From an uncultured Tolumonas sp. (GTDB lineage: Bacteria > Pseudomonadota > Gammaproteobacteria > Enterobacterales > Aeromonadaceae), in the NCBI GenBank assembly GCA_903931645.1, contig CAIZDF010000480.1, positions 1-9,196 of the forward strand: DNA of 9,196 nucleotides. Reading direction: 5' to 3'. The notes under the pieces are model-generated. The model saw only the letters and a program-made list of their open reading frames with translations, did not search any database and was not told where the DNA came from. The position numbers and the translations under genes were made by a program. This document shows positions 1 to 8,247 of this stretch, piece by piece. The first letter of the stretch is position 1, and each line of letters begins with the position of its first letter.

Positions 1-1147
<1,147 letters not shown>

Positions 1148-3328
1148 ATGGATGAACTCCTTGATTTATTGGCACAACGACGTGGTATAGGGCAAGAGTA
1201 TACGGATATCTGGGGGAAAACGACTCAGACATCAATGGAGAATAAGCGGGCTATCCTTGATGCCATGGGATATGCAACGACGGAACGTGAGGTCTTATCA
1301 GAACAAATTAGCCATGAGGATCTTACGTACTGGCAACAAATGTTGGATCCTGTGTATGTGCTAAGACAGCAAACAGAGTTTCATATTACCTGCAGATTGC
1401 CAGCAAGTGCGGAGTCTCTACTGAATTGGCGTATTGACCTGGAAGAGGGTGCTCAGCTAAGTGGCGTTATTTCACTAAATGACAGTCAAAAAATAAACTC
1501 CTTCCAAGCGAACGAATTATTATTTTCTGAATATGTAATAAATATTCAGCAGAATATTCCTAATGGTTATCATCAATTTAATCTTTTATCTGGAGATAAT
1601 ACGCAAGTATTAGCGACTTCTTCTTTAATCGTTGCTCCTGCCAATTGTTTTCATCCTGAGTTTTTACAACGCCAGCAAAAATGCTGGGGGCCAAGTGTTC
1701 AGTTATATACTTTGCGCAGCCAGCGTAACTGGGGTGTTGGCTATTTCACCGATCTAAAAATGTTATTGCGTGGTGTTGCGGCGTGGGGTGCAGATTTTGT
1801 TGGTCTGAATCCGATCCATGCTTTGTATCCGGCTAATCCGGAAAGTTGCAGCCCGTATAGCCCTTCTTCCCGTCGCTGGTTAAACATCATTTATATTGAT
1901 GTTGAAGCAATACCTGACTTTTTATCCAATCCGGCGCTGCAAAAAGAATTAGCAGCCTCGGAAATTCAAGAACAACTGAATCAGTTACGTACAGTTGATT
2001 GGATTGATTACCAAGCCGTTTTCTCTTTCAAAATAGGTTGGTTACGTCGGGTATTCGAAGGCGCTGATCTCTCTGCGCGAACTGAACGTGGGCAGGCATT
2101 TGCTGAATATATTGCAGCTGGTGGCGATGGCTTATTGCAGATGGCGACCTTTGATGCATTGCAAAACACGTTATATGCCGGCGGCTTAGAAGCGTGGGGC
2201 CCACCAGTATGGCCTGAGGTGTACCGGAATTTTGATTCTCCTGCGGTACAAACTTGGATTGCATCTCATCAACTGGACATCCGTTTTTATCAATATTTGC
2301 AATGGATGGCTGACCAGCAGTTGGCTGAAGCGGAGCAACTGGCTAAAGCACTTGGCATGAAGATCGGGTTATATCGTGATCTGGCTGTTGGTGTTTCGGA
2401 AGGTTCCTGTGAAATTTGGGCAAATAAAGATCTGTATTGTCCTAAAGCCAGTATCGGCGCACCGCCCGATCCGTTGGGGCCGCAGGGTCAAAACTGGGGG
2501 TTACCACCGATCGATCCAGTGCAACTAAAACAAGCCGCATATCGGCCTTTTATTGAATTGTTACGAGCTAACATGCGTGGTTGCGGGGCATTACGTATCG
2601 ATCATGTCATGGGGCTACGTCGATTGTGGTGGGTTCCGCCGGGTGCGCCGTCGTCAATGGGGGCATATGTCTATTATCCCGTTGAAGAGTTGCTGGCCAT
2701 TCTGGCATTGGAGTCACACCGTGAGCGTTGCATGGTCATTGGCGAAGATTTAGGTACTGTGCCACCTGAAATGCGGACATTACTGCATGACAACGGTGTT
2801 TATTCCTACAAGGTATTTTTCTTTGAACGAGCTGCTGATGGCGGCTATTTCTCGCCGGCTCATTATCCAGCTCAGGCAATGGCAGCTTTGACGACACATG
2901 ATATGCCAACGTTACGTGGCTTCTGGCATTGTGATGATTTGGCATTAGGGCGTGATTTGGGCCTTTATCCAGATGAAGATAAGTTGCAGGACCTGTATCG
3001 CGAGCGACACAGCGCTAAACAGGCGATCCTCGATTCATTATCGGGGCATGGCGTGTTGCCGGATGGTATCGGACATGATGTCAGCTGGGTTGGTATGAAC
3101 ACCGCGTTGGCTCATGCGTTACAAGAACATATGTGTCGTGGTAATAGCGCATTATTCAGTACCCAGTTGGAAGATTGGCTGGAGATGGATAAACCAGTCA
3201 ATGTACCCGGTACTAGCACTGAATATCCGAACTGGCGGAGAAAATTGAGTAAAGATTTAGAGAGCTTTTTAAATGAGCCCGGACTGGCGGCGTTGGCTAA
3301 CAGACTGACTAATGCACGAAAACAATAG
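1148..3328 (+). CDS. malQ: 4-alpha-glucanotransferase (amylomaltase), GH77 family
   Basis: Cytoplasmic disproportionating enzyme that transfers alpha-1,4-glucan segments between maltodextrins, releasing glucose and building longer chains for phosphorylase. The protein has 726 residues against 694 in E. coli MalQ. The N-terminal 160 or so residues form the poorly conserved helical and beta-sandwich part. The GH77 barrel follows, with SPYSPSSRRWLN, GLYRDLAVGVSEG and GAPPDPLGPQGQNWGLPP all present. The catalytic residues are visible: nucleophile Asp485 in ALRIDHVMGL, acid/base Glu533 in VIGEDLGTVP, and the third carboxylate Asp585 in TTHDMPTLRG, each 37 beyond the E. coli positions as I recall them. 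The ATG at 1148 has a good Shine-Dalgarno GGGAGG at 1137-1142. It is the first gene of the malQ-glgB-glgX row, 73 bases before glgB. Codons 118-158 are unusually AT-rich (about 29% GC in 1501-1620). The placement points to glycogen turnover rather than the maltose regulon; no MalT box was seen. Identity is very sure. Confidence 0.98.
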   Translation: MDELLDLLAQRRGIGQEYTDIWGKTTQTSMENKRAILDAMGYATTEREVLSEQISHEDLTYWQQMLDPVYVLRQQTEFHITCRLPASAESLLNWRIDLEEGAQLSGVISLNDSQKINSFQANELLFSEYVINIQQNIPNGYHQFNLLSGDNTQVLATSSLIVAPANCFHPEFLQRQQKCWGPSVQLYTLRSQRNWGVGYFTDLKMLLRGVAAWGADFVGLNPIHALYPANPESCSPYSPSSRRWLNIIYIDVEAIPDFLSNPALQKELAASEIQEQLNQLRTVDWIDYQAVFSFKIGWLRRVFEGADLSARTERGQAFAEYIAAGGDGLLQMATFDALQNTLYAGGLEAWGPPVWPEVYRNFDSPAVQTWIASHQLDIRFYQYLQWMADQQLAEAEQLAKALGMKIGLYRDLAVGVSEGSCEIWANKDLYCPKASIGAPPDPLGPQGQNWGLPPIDPVQLKQAAYRPFIELLRANMRGCGALRIDHVMGLRRLWWVPPGAPSSMGAYVYYPVEELLAILALESHRERCMVIGEDLGTVPPEMRTLLHDNGVYSYKVFFFERAADGGYFSPAHYPAQAMAALTTHDMPTLRGFWHCDDLALGRDLGLYPDEDKLQDLYRERHSAKQAILDSLSGHGVLPDGIGHDVSWVGMNTALAHALQEHMCRGNSALFSTQLEDWLEMDKPVNVPGTSTEYPNWRRKLSKDLESFLNEPGLAALANRLTNARKQ

Positions 3329-3401
3329 TAATGATTTTTATATCAGCGAGTTATTTGTATCTGTAGCTGACCATTCTTAGTGATGTAGTAGAGGTTTACA
3401 T

Positions 3402-5585
3402 ATGCTGTTAAGAGAGCTTAATGAAGCCCGTTGCGGGCAACCATTTGAAAAATTGGGATGGATCTACGATAACGAACAATCATTGTGGCGGTTGCGAGTC
3501 TGGTTGCCACATGCAACTCAGGTTGCTGTTCGCCGAATTGAGAAAAAAACGATCGAAAGTCAGTTAGCTTGTGTTCATGTCGATGGTTTATTTGAAGCAG
3601 AATTTGCGAAGTTAGCTTCACCGTTTGCCTATGCACTGAGCGTTAATTACGGCGATACCAAAACGGAAGTGATCGATCCTTACCAGTTCCATGATGAAGC
3701 CTATCGTGGTTTGGCAGAGATGAAACTGAGTGCTGATAATATCTATCGTACGCTGGGTGCTCAGCTCATCGAAACTGAAGTCAATGGCGTGACAGTCAAA
3801 GGAGTTAAGTTTGCTGTTTATGCCCCTAGTGCCATGTCTGTGAGCCTGTTAGGTGATTTTAACTTCTGGGATGGTCGCCGCCATCCGATGCAACGCAGTC
3901 TGTGCGGTCATTGGGTGTTATTTGTGCCGGGTTTGGAAGCAGGTACCCGTTACAAATTTGAATTAAAAGATATGCATGGTCATTGTTTGCCACATAAGGC
4001 CGATCCAGTTGGTTTCTATGCTGATCAATATCCGTCATTTGCGTCGGTAGTTTACGACCAGAAGAAATACCAATGGCATGATGCGGAATGGCAGAAGTCG
4101 CAACGGAATGACAAGCTGGAACAACCACTTTCCATCTATGAAATTCATTTCGGCTCGTGGAAACGTCATGACAATGGGGATTCGCTGAGTTACCGCGAAA
4201 TGGCGGATGAGCTGATCCCTTATTTGCAGGAAATGAATTATACCCATATCGAATTGATGCCAATCATGGAGCATCCGTTCTCAGGTTCTTGGGGCTATCA
4301 GCCGCTCGGTTTGTTTGCGCCAACCAGTCGTTATGGTTCGGCCGATGATTTTAAATATTTTGTCGATCGTTGCCATGAAGCCGGAATTGGCGTGATCCTC
4401 GATTGGGTTCCTGCTCATTTCCCATCTGATGCTCATGGTCTGGCGCGCTTTGATGGCACCCCGTTATATGAGTATGAAGATCCGCGTCGTGGCTGGCACC
4501 CTGATTGGAACTCCTATATCTATGATTTTGGTCGAGATACCGTTCGTCAGTTCCTGATCGCCAGTGCACTGTTCTGGCTGGATCATTTCCACATCGATGG
4601 TTTACGTGTCGATGCGGTTGCCTCAATGCTGTATTGGGATTATTCCCGTGATGAAGGGCAGTGGGTGCCAAATCTGGATGGTGGCAACCATAACTATGAA
4701 GCCATATCATTACTGCAATGGTTCAACCGTGAAGTGTATGAACGCTTCCCACATGCAATGACGATTGCGGAAGAATCGACGGCTTTCTCGGGAGTTTCTC
4801 GTCCAACCTACACTGGCGGTCTGGGCTTTACCTTCAAGTGGAACATGGGCTGGATGACTGATTCGCTGCGTTATATGGCGAAAGAACCGGTTCATCGTAA
4901 ATTCCACCATAATGATCTGACGTTCTCCATGGTCTATCACTACAACGAGAACTTTGTGTTGTCGCTGTCGCACGATGAAGTGGTGCATGGGAAACAATCT
5001 CTGCTGTATAAAATGCCGGGCGATGAGTGGCAACAGGCCGCTAATCTGCGTACTTATATGGGTTATATGTATGCACATCCTGGTAAAAAGCTCAATTTCA
5101 TGGGCACTGAGATAGCACAGGCATCAGAGTGGGATCACGATGGACAGCTGGACTGGTGGTTGCTTGGTTTTGATAAACATCGTGGCCAGAAGAATCTGAT
5201 CCGTGATCTGAACAAACTCTATCGCTCAGAATCAGCCATGTATGATGCAGATTATCTGCAAAGTGGTTTTGAGTGGTTAGATCACTCTGATTGGGAAAAC
5301 AGCGCACTGCTGATGATCCGCCGTAATAAAGCACAGGATAGTTTCATCATTGCTGCTTGTAACTTTACGCCGGTGCCACGTGACGGCTTCCGTATGGGTG
5401 TGCCAGAAGCGGGGCGTTATCAGATCGTGCTGAATACCGACAGCGGCGAATATTGGGGTGGTGATTATTTCGTGGGCGCGGATGTATTCCATACCGAAGC
5501 GATCGCATCACATGGTAAAGATCACTCTATTGTGTTGAACCTGCCGCCACTGGCTAGCGTATTTATCAAAAAAGTGGTTGAGTAA
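3402..5585 (+). CDS. glgB: 1,4-alpha-glucan (glycogen) branching enzyme, GH13
   Basis: Cuts an alpha-1,4-glucan chain and rejoins the piece through an alpha-1,6 bond, creating the branch points of glycogen in the cytoplasm. The protein has 727 residues, against 728 in E. coli. Domains in order: N1 module (about 10-115), CBM48-type N2 module (about 130-220, with FAVYAPSAMSVSLLGDFNFW), catalytic barrel (about 240-610), and C-terminal beta domain (about 630-727). Conserved region I is VILDWVPAHF (Asp334, His339). The nucleophile Asp404 lies in GLRVDAVASMLYWDYSR, the acid/base Glu457 in TIAEEST, and Asp525 in SLSHDEVVHGK. All are one residue before the E. coli positions (405, 458, 526), and Tyr299 in GSWGYQP matches E. 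coli Tyr300. The ATG has a Shine-Dalgarno GAGGT at 3391-3395, six bases upstream. The gene is intact, with the full N1 module. It is followed after 53 bases by glgX, with a hairpin in the gap. Same strand and short spacing argue for co-transcription with malQ and glgX. Confidence 0.99.
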   Translation: MLLRELNEARCGQPFEKLGWIYDNEQSLWRLRVWLPHATQVAVRRIEKKTIESQLACVHVDGLFEAEFAKLASPFAYALSVNYGDTKTEVIDPYQFHDEAYRGLAEMKLSADNIYRTLGAQLIETEVNGVTVKGVKFAVYAPSAMSVSLLGDFNFWDGRRHPMQRSLCGHWVLFVPGLEAGTRYKFELKDMHGHCLPHKADPVGFYADQYPSFASVVYDQKKYQWHDAEWQKSQRNDKLEQPLSIYEIHFGSWKRHDNGDSLSYREMADELIPYLQEMNYTHIELMPIMEHPFSGSWGYQPLGLFAPTSRYGSADDFKYFVDRCHEAGIGVILDWVPAHFPSDAHGLARFDGTPLYEYEDPRRGWHPDWNSYIYDFGRDTVRQFLIASALFWLDHFHIDGLRVDAVASMLYWDYSRDEGQWVPNLDGGNHNYEAISLLQWFNREVYERFPHAMTIAEESTAFSGVSRPTYTGGLGFTFKWNMGWMTDSLRYMAKEPVHRKFHHNDLTFSMVYHYNENFVLSLSHDEVVHGKQSLLYKMPGDEWQQAANLRTYMGYMYAHPGKKLNFMGTEIAQASEWDHDGQLDWWLLGFDKHRGQKNLIRDLNKLYRSESAMYDADYLQSGFEWLDHSDWENSALLMIRRNKAQDSFIIAACNFTPVPRDGFRMGVPEAGRYQIVLNTDSGEYWGGDYFVGADVFHTEAIASHGKDHSIVLNLPPLASVFIKKVVE

Positions 5586-5595
5586 CAGCATAAGA

Positions 5596-5622
5596 GACCC
5601 CCGTCGCCGTATGGCGGGGGTC
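5596..5622 (+). promoter_or_regulatory. GC-rich intercistronic hairpin between glgB and glgX
   Basis: GACCCCCG (5596-5603) pairs perfectly with CGGGGGTC (5615-5622). The stem extends by a T-G wobble and one C-G pair to ten base pairs, with a seven-base loop (5606-5612). No T-run follows on the plus strand, and none follows in the minus direction, so it does not look like a normal Rho-independent terminator. It lies 10 bases after the glgB stop and ends three bases before the glgX Shine-Dalgarno (TGGAG, 5626-5630). A role in protecting the upstream mRNA 3' end, partial attenuation, or tuning glgX translation is inferred from position only. Confidence 0.6.
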
Positions 5623-5638
5623 AGATGGAGTTAAGACT

Positions 5639-7720
5639 ATGACGGATCATTTTACATTGTTACCCGGTAAAGAAGCCCCATTCGGGGTGATGCCGGATGA
5701 GCAGGGATGTAATTTTGTCTTGTGGGCTCCGGATGCTGAACGCATAGAACTTTGTTTGTTTGATACAAAAGAGCAGGAAATTGCTCGTATCCGATTGCGT
5801 GAACGTCGCGGTCATCTTTGGTATGGGTATGTTCAAGGTGTCAAATCTGGCGCCTTATATGGTTATCGTGTGCATGGGCTACACAGCCCTGAACAAGGGC
5901 ACTTATTCGACCCGCAAAAATTATTGTTAGATCCTTATGCGAAAGCCTTGTCTCGTGTTCTGGAATGGAACGAGGAGCTTTATCAAGGCGATAGCCATCG
6001 CATGCTGCCCAAGGCTGTAGTTTGGGAAGATGAATTTGATTGGGAAGGCATTGTTTCTCCGCATTATAGTGATGCGCAGACTGTTTTGTATGAAGTCCAT
6101 GTCAAAGGCTTCACTAAATTACACCCCGATGTGCCGGAACATCTGCGTGGTACTTACCTTGGTTTGTGCCAGCCAGCGGTGATCCGACATATGCAAGAAC
6201 TAGGCATTACCACGGTACAGTTGATGCCGGTTGCCAGTTTTATGAGTGAACCCCGTTTAACCCAACTGGGATTAAATAATTACTGGGGCTATAACCCGGT
6301 TTGCTTTATGGCGCCGGAACCACGTTATGCGGTTAAGCATGCAGTCACTGAATTCAAAACCATGGTGCGGGAACTGCATCGTGCCGGTATTGAAGTGATC
6401 TTGGATGTGGTGTTTAACCATACCGCAGAGGGCGGACATGGTGGCCCACTCTTGAGTTACAAAGGGTTAGATAACCGTAGCTATTATTGTTTCGATAACG
6501 GTGGTTATGGCCCTGATTTTTCTCGCTATAGCAATATGACCGGCTGCGGTAATACCTTTAATGTGGATCATCCGAATGGCCTGCGTTTGGTGATGGATAG
6601 TCTGCGTTATTGGGTGACCGAGATGCATATTGATGGCTTCCGTTTTGATTTGGCGGTGACACTGGCGCGCGAAGGCGGAGAATTCGACCCGTATGGCGGT
6701 TTTTGCAAAGCGTTAATGCAAGATCCGGTGTTACGTAATGTGAAACTGATCTCTGAGCCTTGGGACATTGGCCCGTTTGGTTATCGTCTGGGGCAATTCC
6801 CAACACAATGGCGCGAGCTGAACGATCGTTACCGTGACACGATCCGCTCTTTCTGGCGCGGAGATATGGGCCGTATGGCTGAATTTGCGACTCGATTATT
6901 AGGCTCGCGCGATATTTTCCCCAAATCATTACGTGCGATCCATTCCAGTGTGAATTTCGTTTGTTACCACGATGGTTTCACGCTGGAAGATACTGTTTGT
7001 TACGAGCAACGCCACAATCAGGCTAATACGGAAGAGAACCGCGACGGGCATGGCCATAATCTGTCGAAAAATTATGGTATCGAAGGACCAACCCTTGACC
7101 CTCGGATCAGCCGAATCCGGTTGCAACAAAAACGGAATATGCTGGTGACATTGTTGTTGTCGCAAGGTATCCCGCATTTATTGGCCGGTGATGAGATGGG
7201 GCGTAGCCAGATCGGTAATAACAATGCTTATTGTCAGGACAACCGTATTAGTTGGGTCAACTGGCAATTAAGTAATGAGGATGAAGGGTTGCTGGCGTTT
7301 GTGAAACAAATGATCCGGATCCGTCGTTCTGCCAGCGCTTTTACCGAATTGCATCTGGGTGATGATCTGTATTTCGGTTCGCGAACTCAGGCGGATACTG
7401 TGCATTGGTATCATCCTGATGGTAGTGAGTTGACCGAAGGTGATTGGAATGCGCCTTCCGCCCAAGCGTTAGTCATGGAAATTATTGCGAAAGAAAGTCA
7501 GGAACATTGGCTGGTGTTATTTAATGCCAGTGGTTATGACATTCATTTCCGTCTGCCGGAACCAGAGAAAACCAGCAATTGGACGTTGGCTATTGATACG
7601 ACTGCGCATGACGGTAAACGGTTGTTACTGGACGATTTGCAGCAGCTGGTAGCGGTCTGCAGCGCTCATTCCATGAAGCTGCTACGTGCTTGTCCACTCA
7701 AAGGATGTGATGTTAATTAA
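5639..7720 (+). CDS. glgX: Glycogen debranching enzyme GlgX, GH13 isoamylase type
   Basis: Hydrolyses alpha-1,6 branch links, preferring the short (about four-glucose) stubs that remain after glycogen phosphorylase has shortened the outer chains. It releases maltotetraose, a substrate for MalQ. The protein has 693 residues; E. coli GlgX has 657, and longer versions are common. A CBM48-type N-terminal module (about 10-120, with GCNFVLWAPDAERIELCLFD) precedes the catalytic barrel. Region I is VILDVVFNH (Asp256, His261). The nucleophile Asp337 is in GFRFDLAVTLAR, the acid/base Glu373 in LISEPWDIGP, and the third carboxylate Asp445 in VCYHDGFTLEDTV. NNYWGYNPV and LLAGDEMGRSQ.GNNNAYCQDN are the usual GlgX/isoamylase signatures. 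The ATG has a Shine-Dalgarno TGGAG at 5626-5630, eight bases away. It is the last glycogen gene of the row; glgC, glgA and glgP do not follow, and the next gene is msrB after 87 bases. Isoamylase (TreX-like) is the alternative name for the same family, but the glgB neighbour favours glgX. Confidence 0.98.
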   Translation: MTDHFTLLPGKEAPFGVMPDEQGCNFVLWAPDAERIELCLFDTKEQEIARIRLRERRGHLWYGYVQGVKSGALYGYRVHGLHSPEQGHLFDPQKLLLDPYAKALSRVLEWNEELYQGDSHRMLPKAVVWEDEFDWEGIVSPHYSDAQTVLYEVHVKGFTKLHPDVPEHLRGTYLGLCQPAVIRHMQELGITTVQLMPVASFMSEPRLTQLGLNNYWGYNPVCFMAPEPRYAVKHAVTEFKTMVRELHRAGIEVILDVVFNHTAEGGHGGPLLSYKGLDNRSYYCFDNGGYGPDFSRYSNMTGCGNTFNVDHPNGLRLVMDSLRYWVTEMHIDGFRFDLAVTLAREGGEFDPYGGFCKALMQDPVLRNVKLISEPWDIGPFGYRLGQFPTQWRELNDRYRDTIRSFWRGDMGRMAEFATRLLGSRDIFPKSLRAIHSSVNFVCYHDGFTLEDTVCYEQRHNQANTEENRDGHGHNLSKNYGIEGPTLDPRISRIRLQQKRNMLVTLLLSQGIPHLLAGDEMGRSQIGNNNAYCQDNRISWVNWQLSNEDEGLLAFVKQMIRIRRSASAFTELHLGDDLYFGSRTQADTVHWYHPDGSELTEGDWNAPSAQALVMEIIAKESQEHWLVLFNASGYDIHFRLPEPEKTSNWTLAIDTTAHDGKRLLLDDLQQLVAVCSAHSMKLLRACPLKGCDVN

Positions 7721-7807
7721 GTTTTCTTATTAACCTTACTTTTTGTGGTTTGAATCTGCTCTGATGCTCATCTACTCTCTTAACAATTATGTAACAGGGG
7801 TAAGATC

Positions 7808-8212
7808 ATGAGCGGGGAGCAGATGACTGATTGGCGGTTGAAACTGACACCAGAACAATTCCATGTTTGCTGGGAGAAGGGAACGGAACGCCCATATTCA
7901 GGTGCATTGTTGCATAACCGGAAAACGGGTGTTTACCATTGTGTCTGTTGCGATGCACCGCTGTTTGAATCAAAAGCTAAGTTTGATTCCGGTTGTGGCT
8001 GGCCGAGCTTTGATCGGGAAATTCCAGATGCGGTACGGTATGAGGAAGACCTGAGCCATGGTATGCGGCGCGTCGAAATTATGTGCGCCAGTTGTGGCTC
8101 ACATCTGGGTCATGTTTTCCCGGATGGCCCGACAGAAACCGGACAGCGTTTTTGCGTCAACAGCCTATCACTGGGCTTCAGCGAGGCTGAAACCAGTACA
8201 GCCGAAAAATAA
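7808..8212 (+). CDS. msrB: Peptide methionine-(R)-S-oxide reductase MsrB
   Basis: Reduces the R form of methionine sulfoxide in oxidised proteins back to methionine, using thioredoxin; a cytoplasmic repair enzyme. The protein has 134 residues, against 137 in E. coli. The structural zinc is held by two CxxC pairs, Cys45/Cys48 in [11 protein letters not shown] and Cys93/Cys96 in [15 protein letters not shown]. The catalytic Cys116 lies in [11 protein letters not shown], and Cys63 in DSGCGWPSF is the likely resolving cysteine. It is a Cys-type, not selenocysteine-type, enzyme. The start at 7808 has AGGGG (7796-7800) seven bases upstream. Met6 (7823) has GGGGAG only three bases ahead, so it is a less likely alternative start. 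The 87-base gap after glgX contains no clear promoter and no convincing terminator, so read-through from the glycogen genes is possible. The gene ends in a bidirectional terminator facing ansA. Confidence 0.98.
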   Translation: MSGEQMTDWRLKLTPEQFHVCWEKGTERPYSGALLHNRKTGVYHCVCCDAPLFESKAKFDSGCGWPSFDREIPDAVRYEEDLSHGMRRVEIMCASCGSHLGHVFPDGPTETGQRFCVNSLSLGFSEAETSTAEK

Positions 8213-8240
8213 AAAGCCCCGAAACTCAGGGGCTTTTTTT
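8211..8240. terminator. Bidirectional Rho-independent terminator between msrB and ansA
   Basis: AAAAAGCCCC (8211-8220) pairs with GGGGCTTTTT (8229-8238) around an eight-base loop. A run of seven T follows the GC stem on the plus strand, and the matching A-run upstream supplies a U-tract for transcripts arriving from the other side. The left arm overlaps the last two bases of the msrB TAA, and the right end lies seven bases from the ansA stop, so one hairpin serves both convergent genes. Direct sequence evidence is strong. Confidence 0.92.
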
Positions 8241-8247
8241 ATGCCGC

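Noticed and set aside
3859..4710. Several minus-strand open frames of 79-134 codons inside glgB
   Set aside because: All are antisense to conserved GH13 coding sequence, rich in His, Pro and Ser as expected for shadow frames, and without ribosome binding sites worth noting.
7712..7745. AT-rich hairpin at the glgX stop (GTTAAT...ATTAAC) with a nearby T-run
   Set aside because: The stem is almost all A-T with a bulge and overlaps the stop codon, and the T-run is offset by five bases; too weak to call a terminator.
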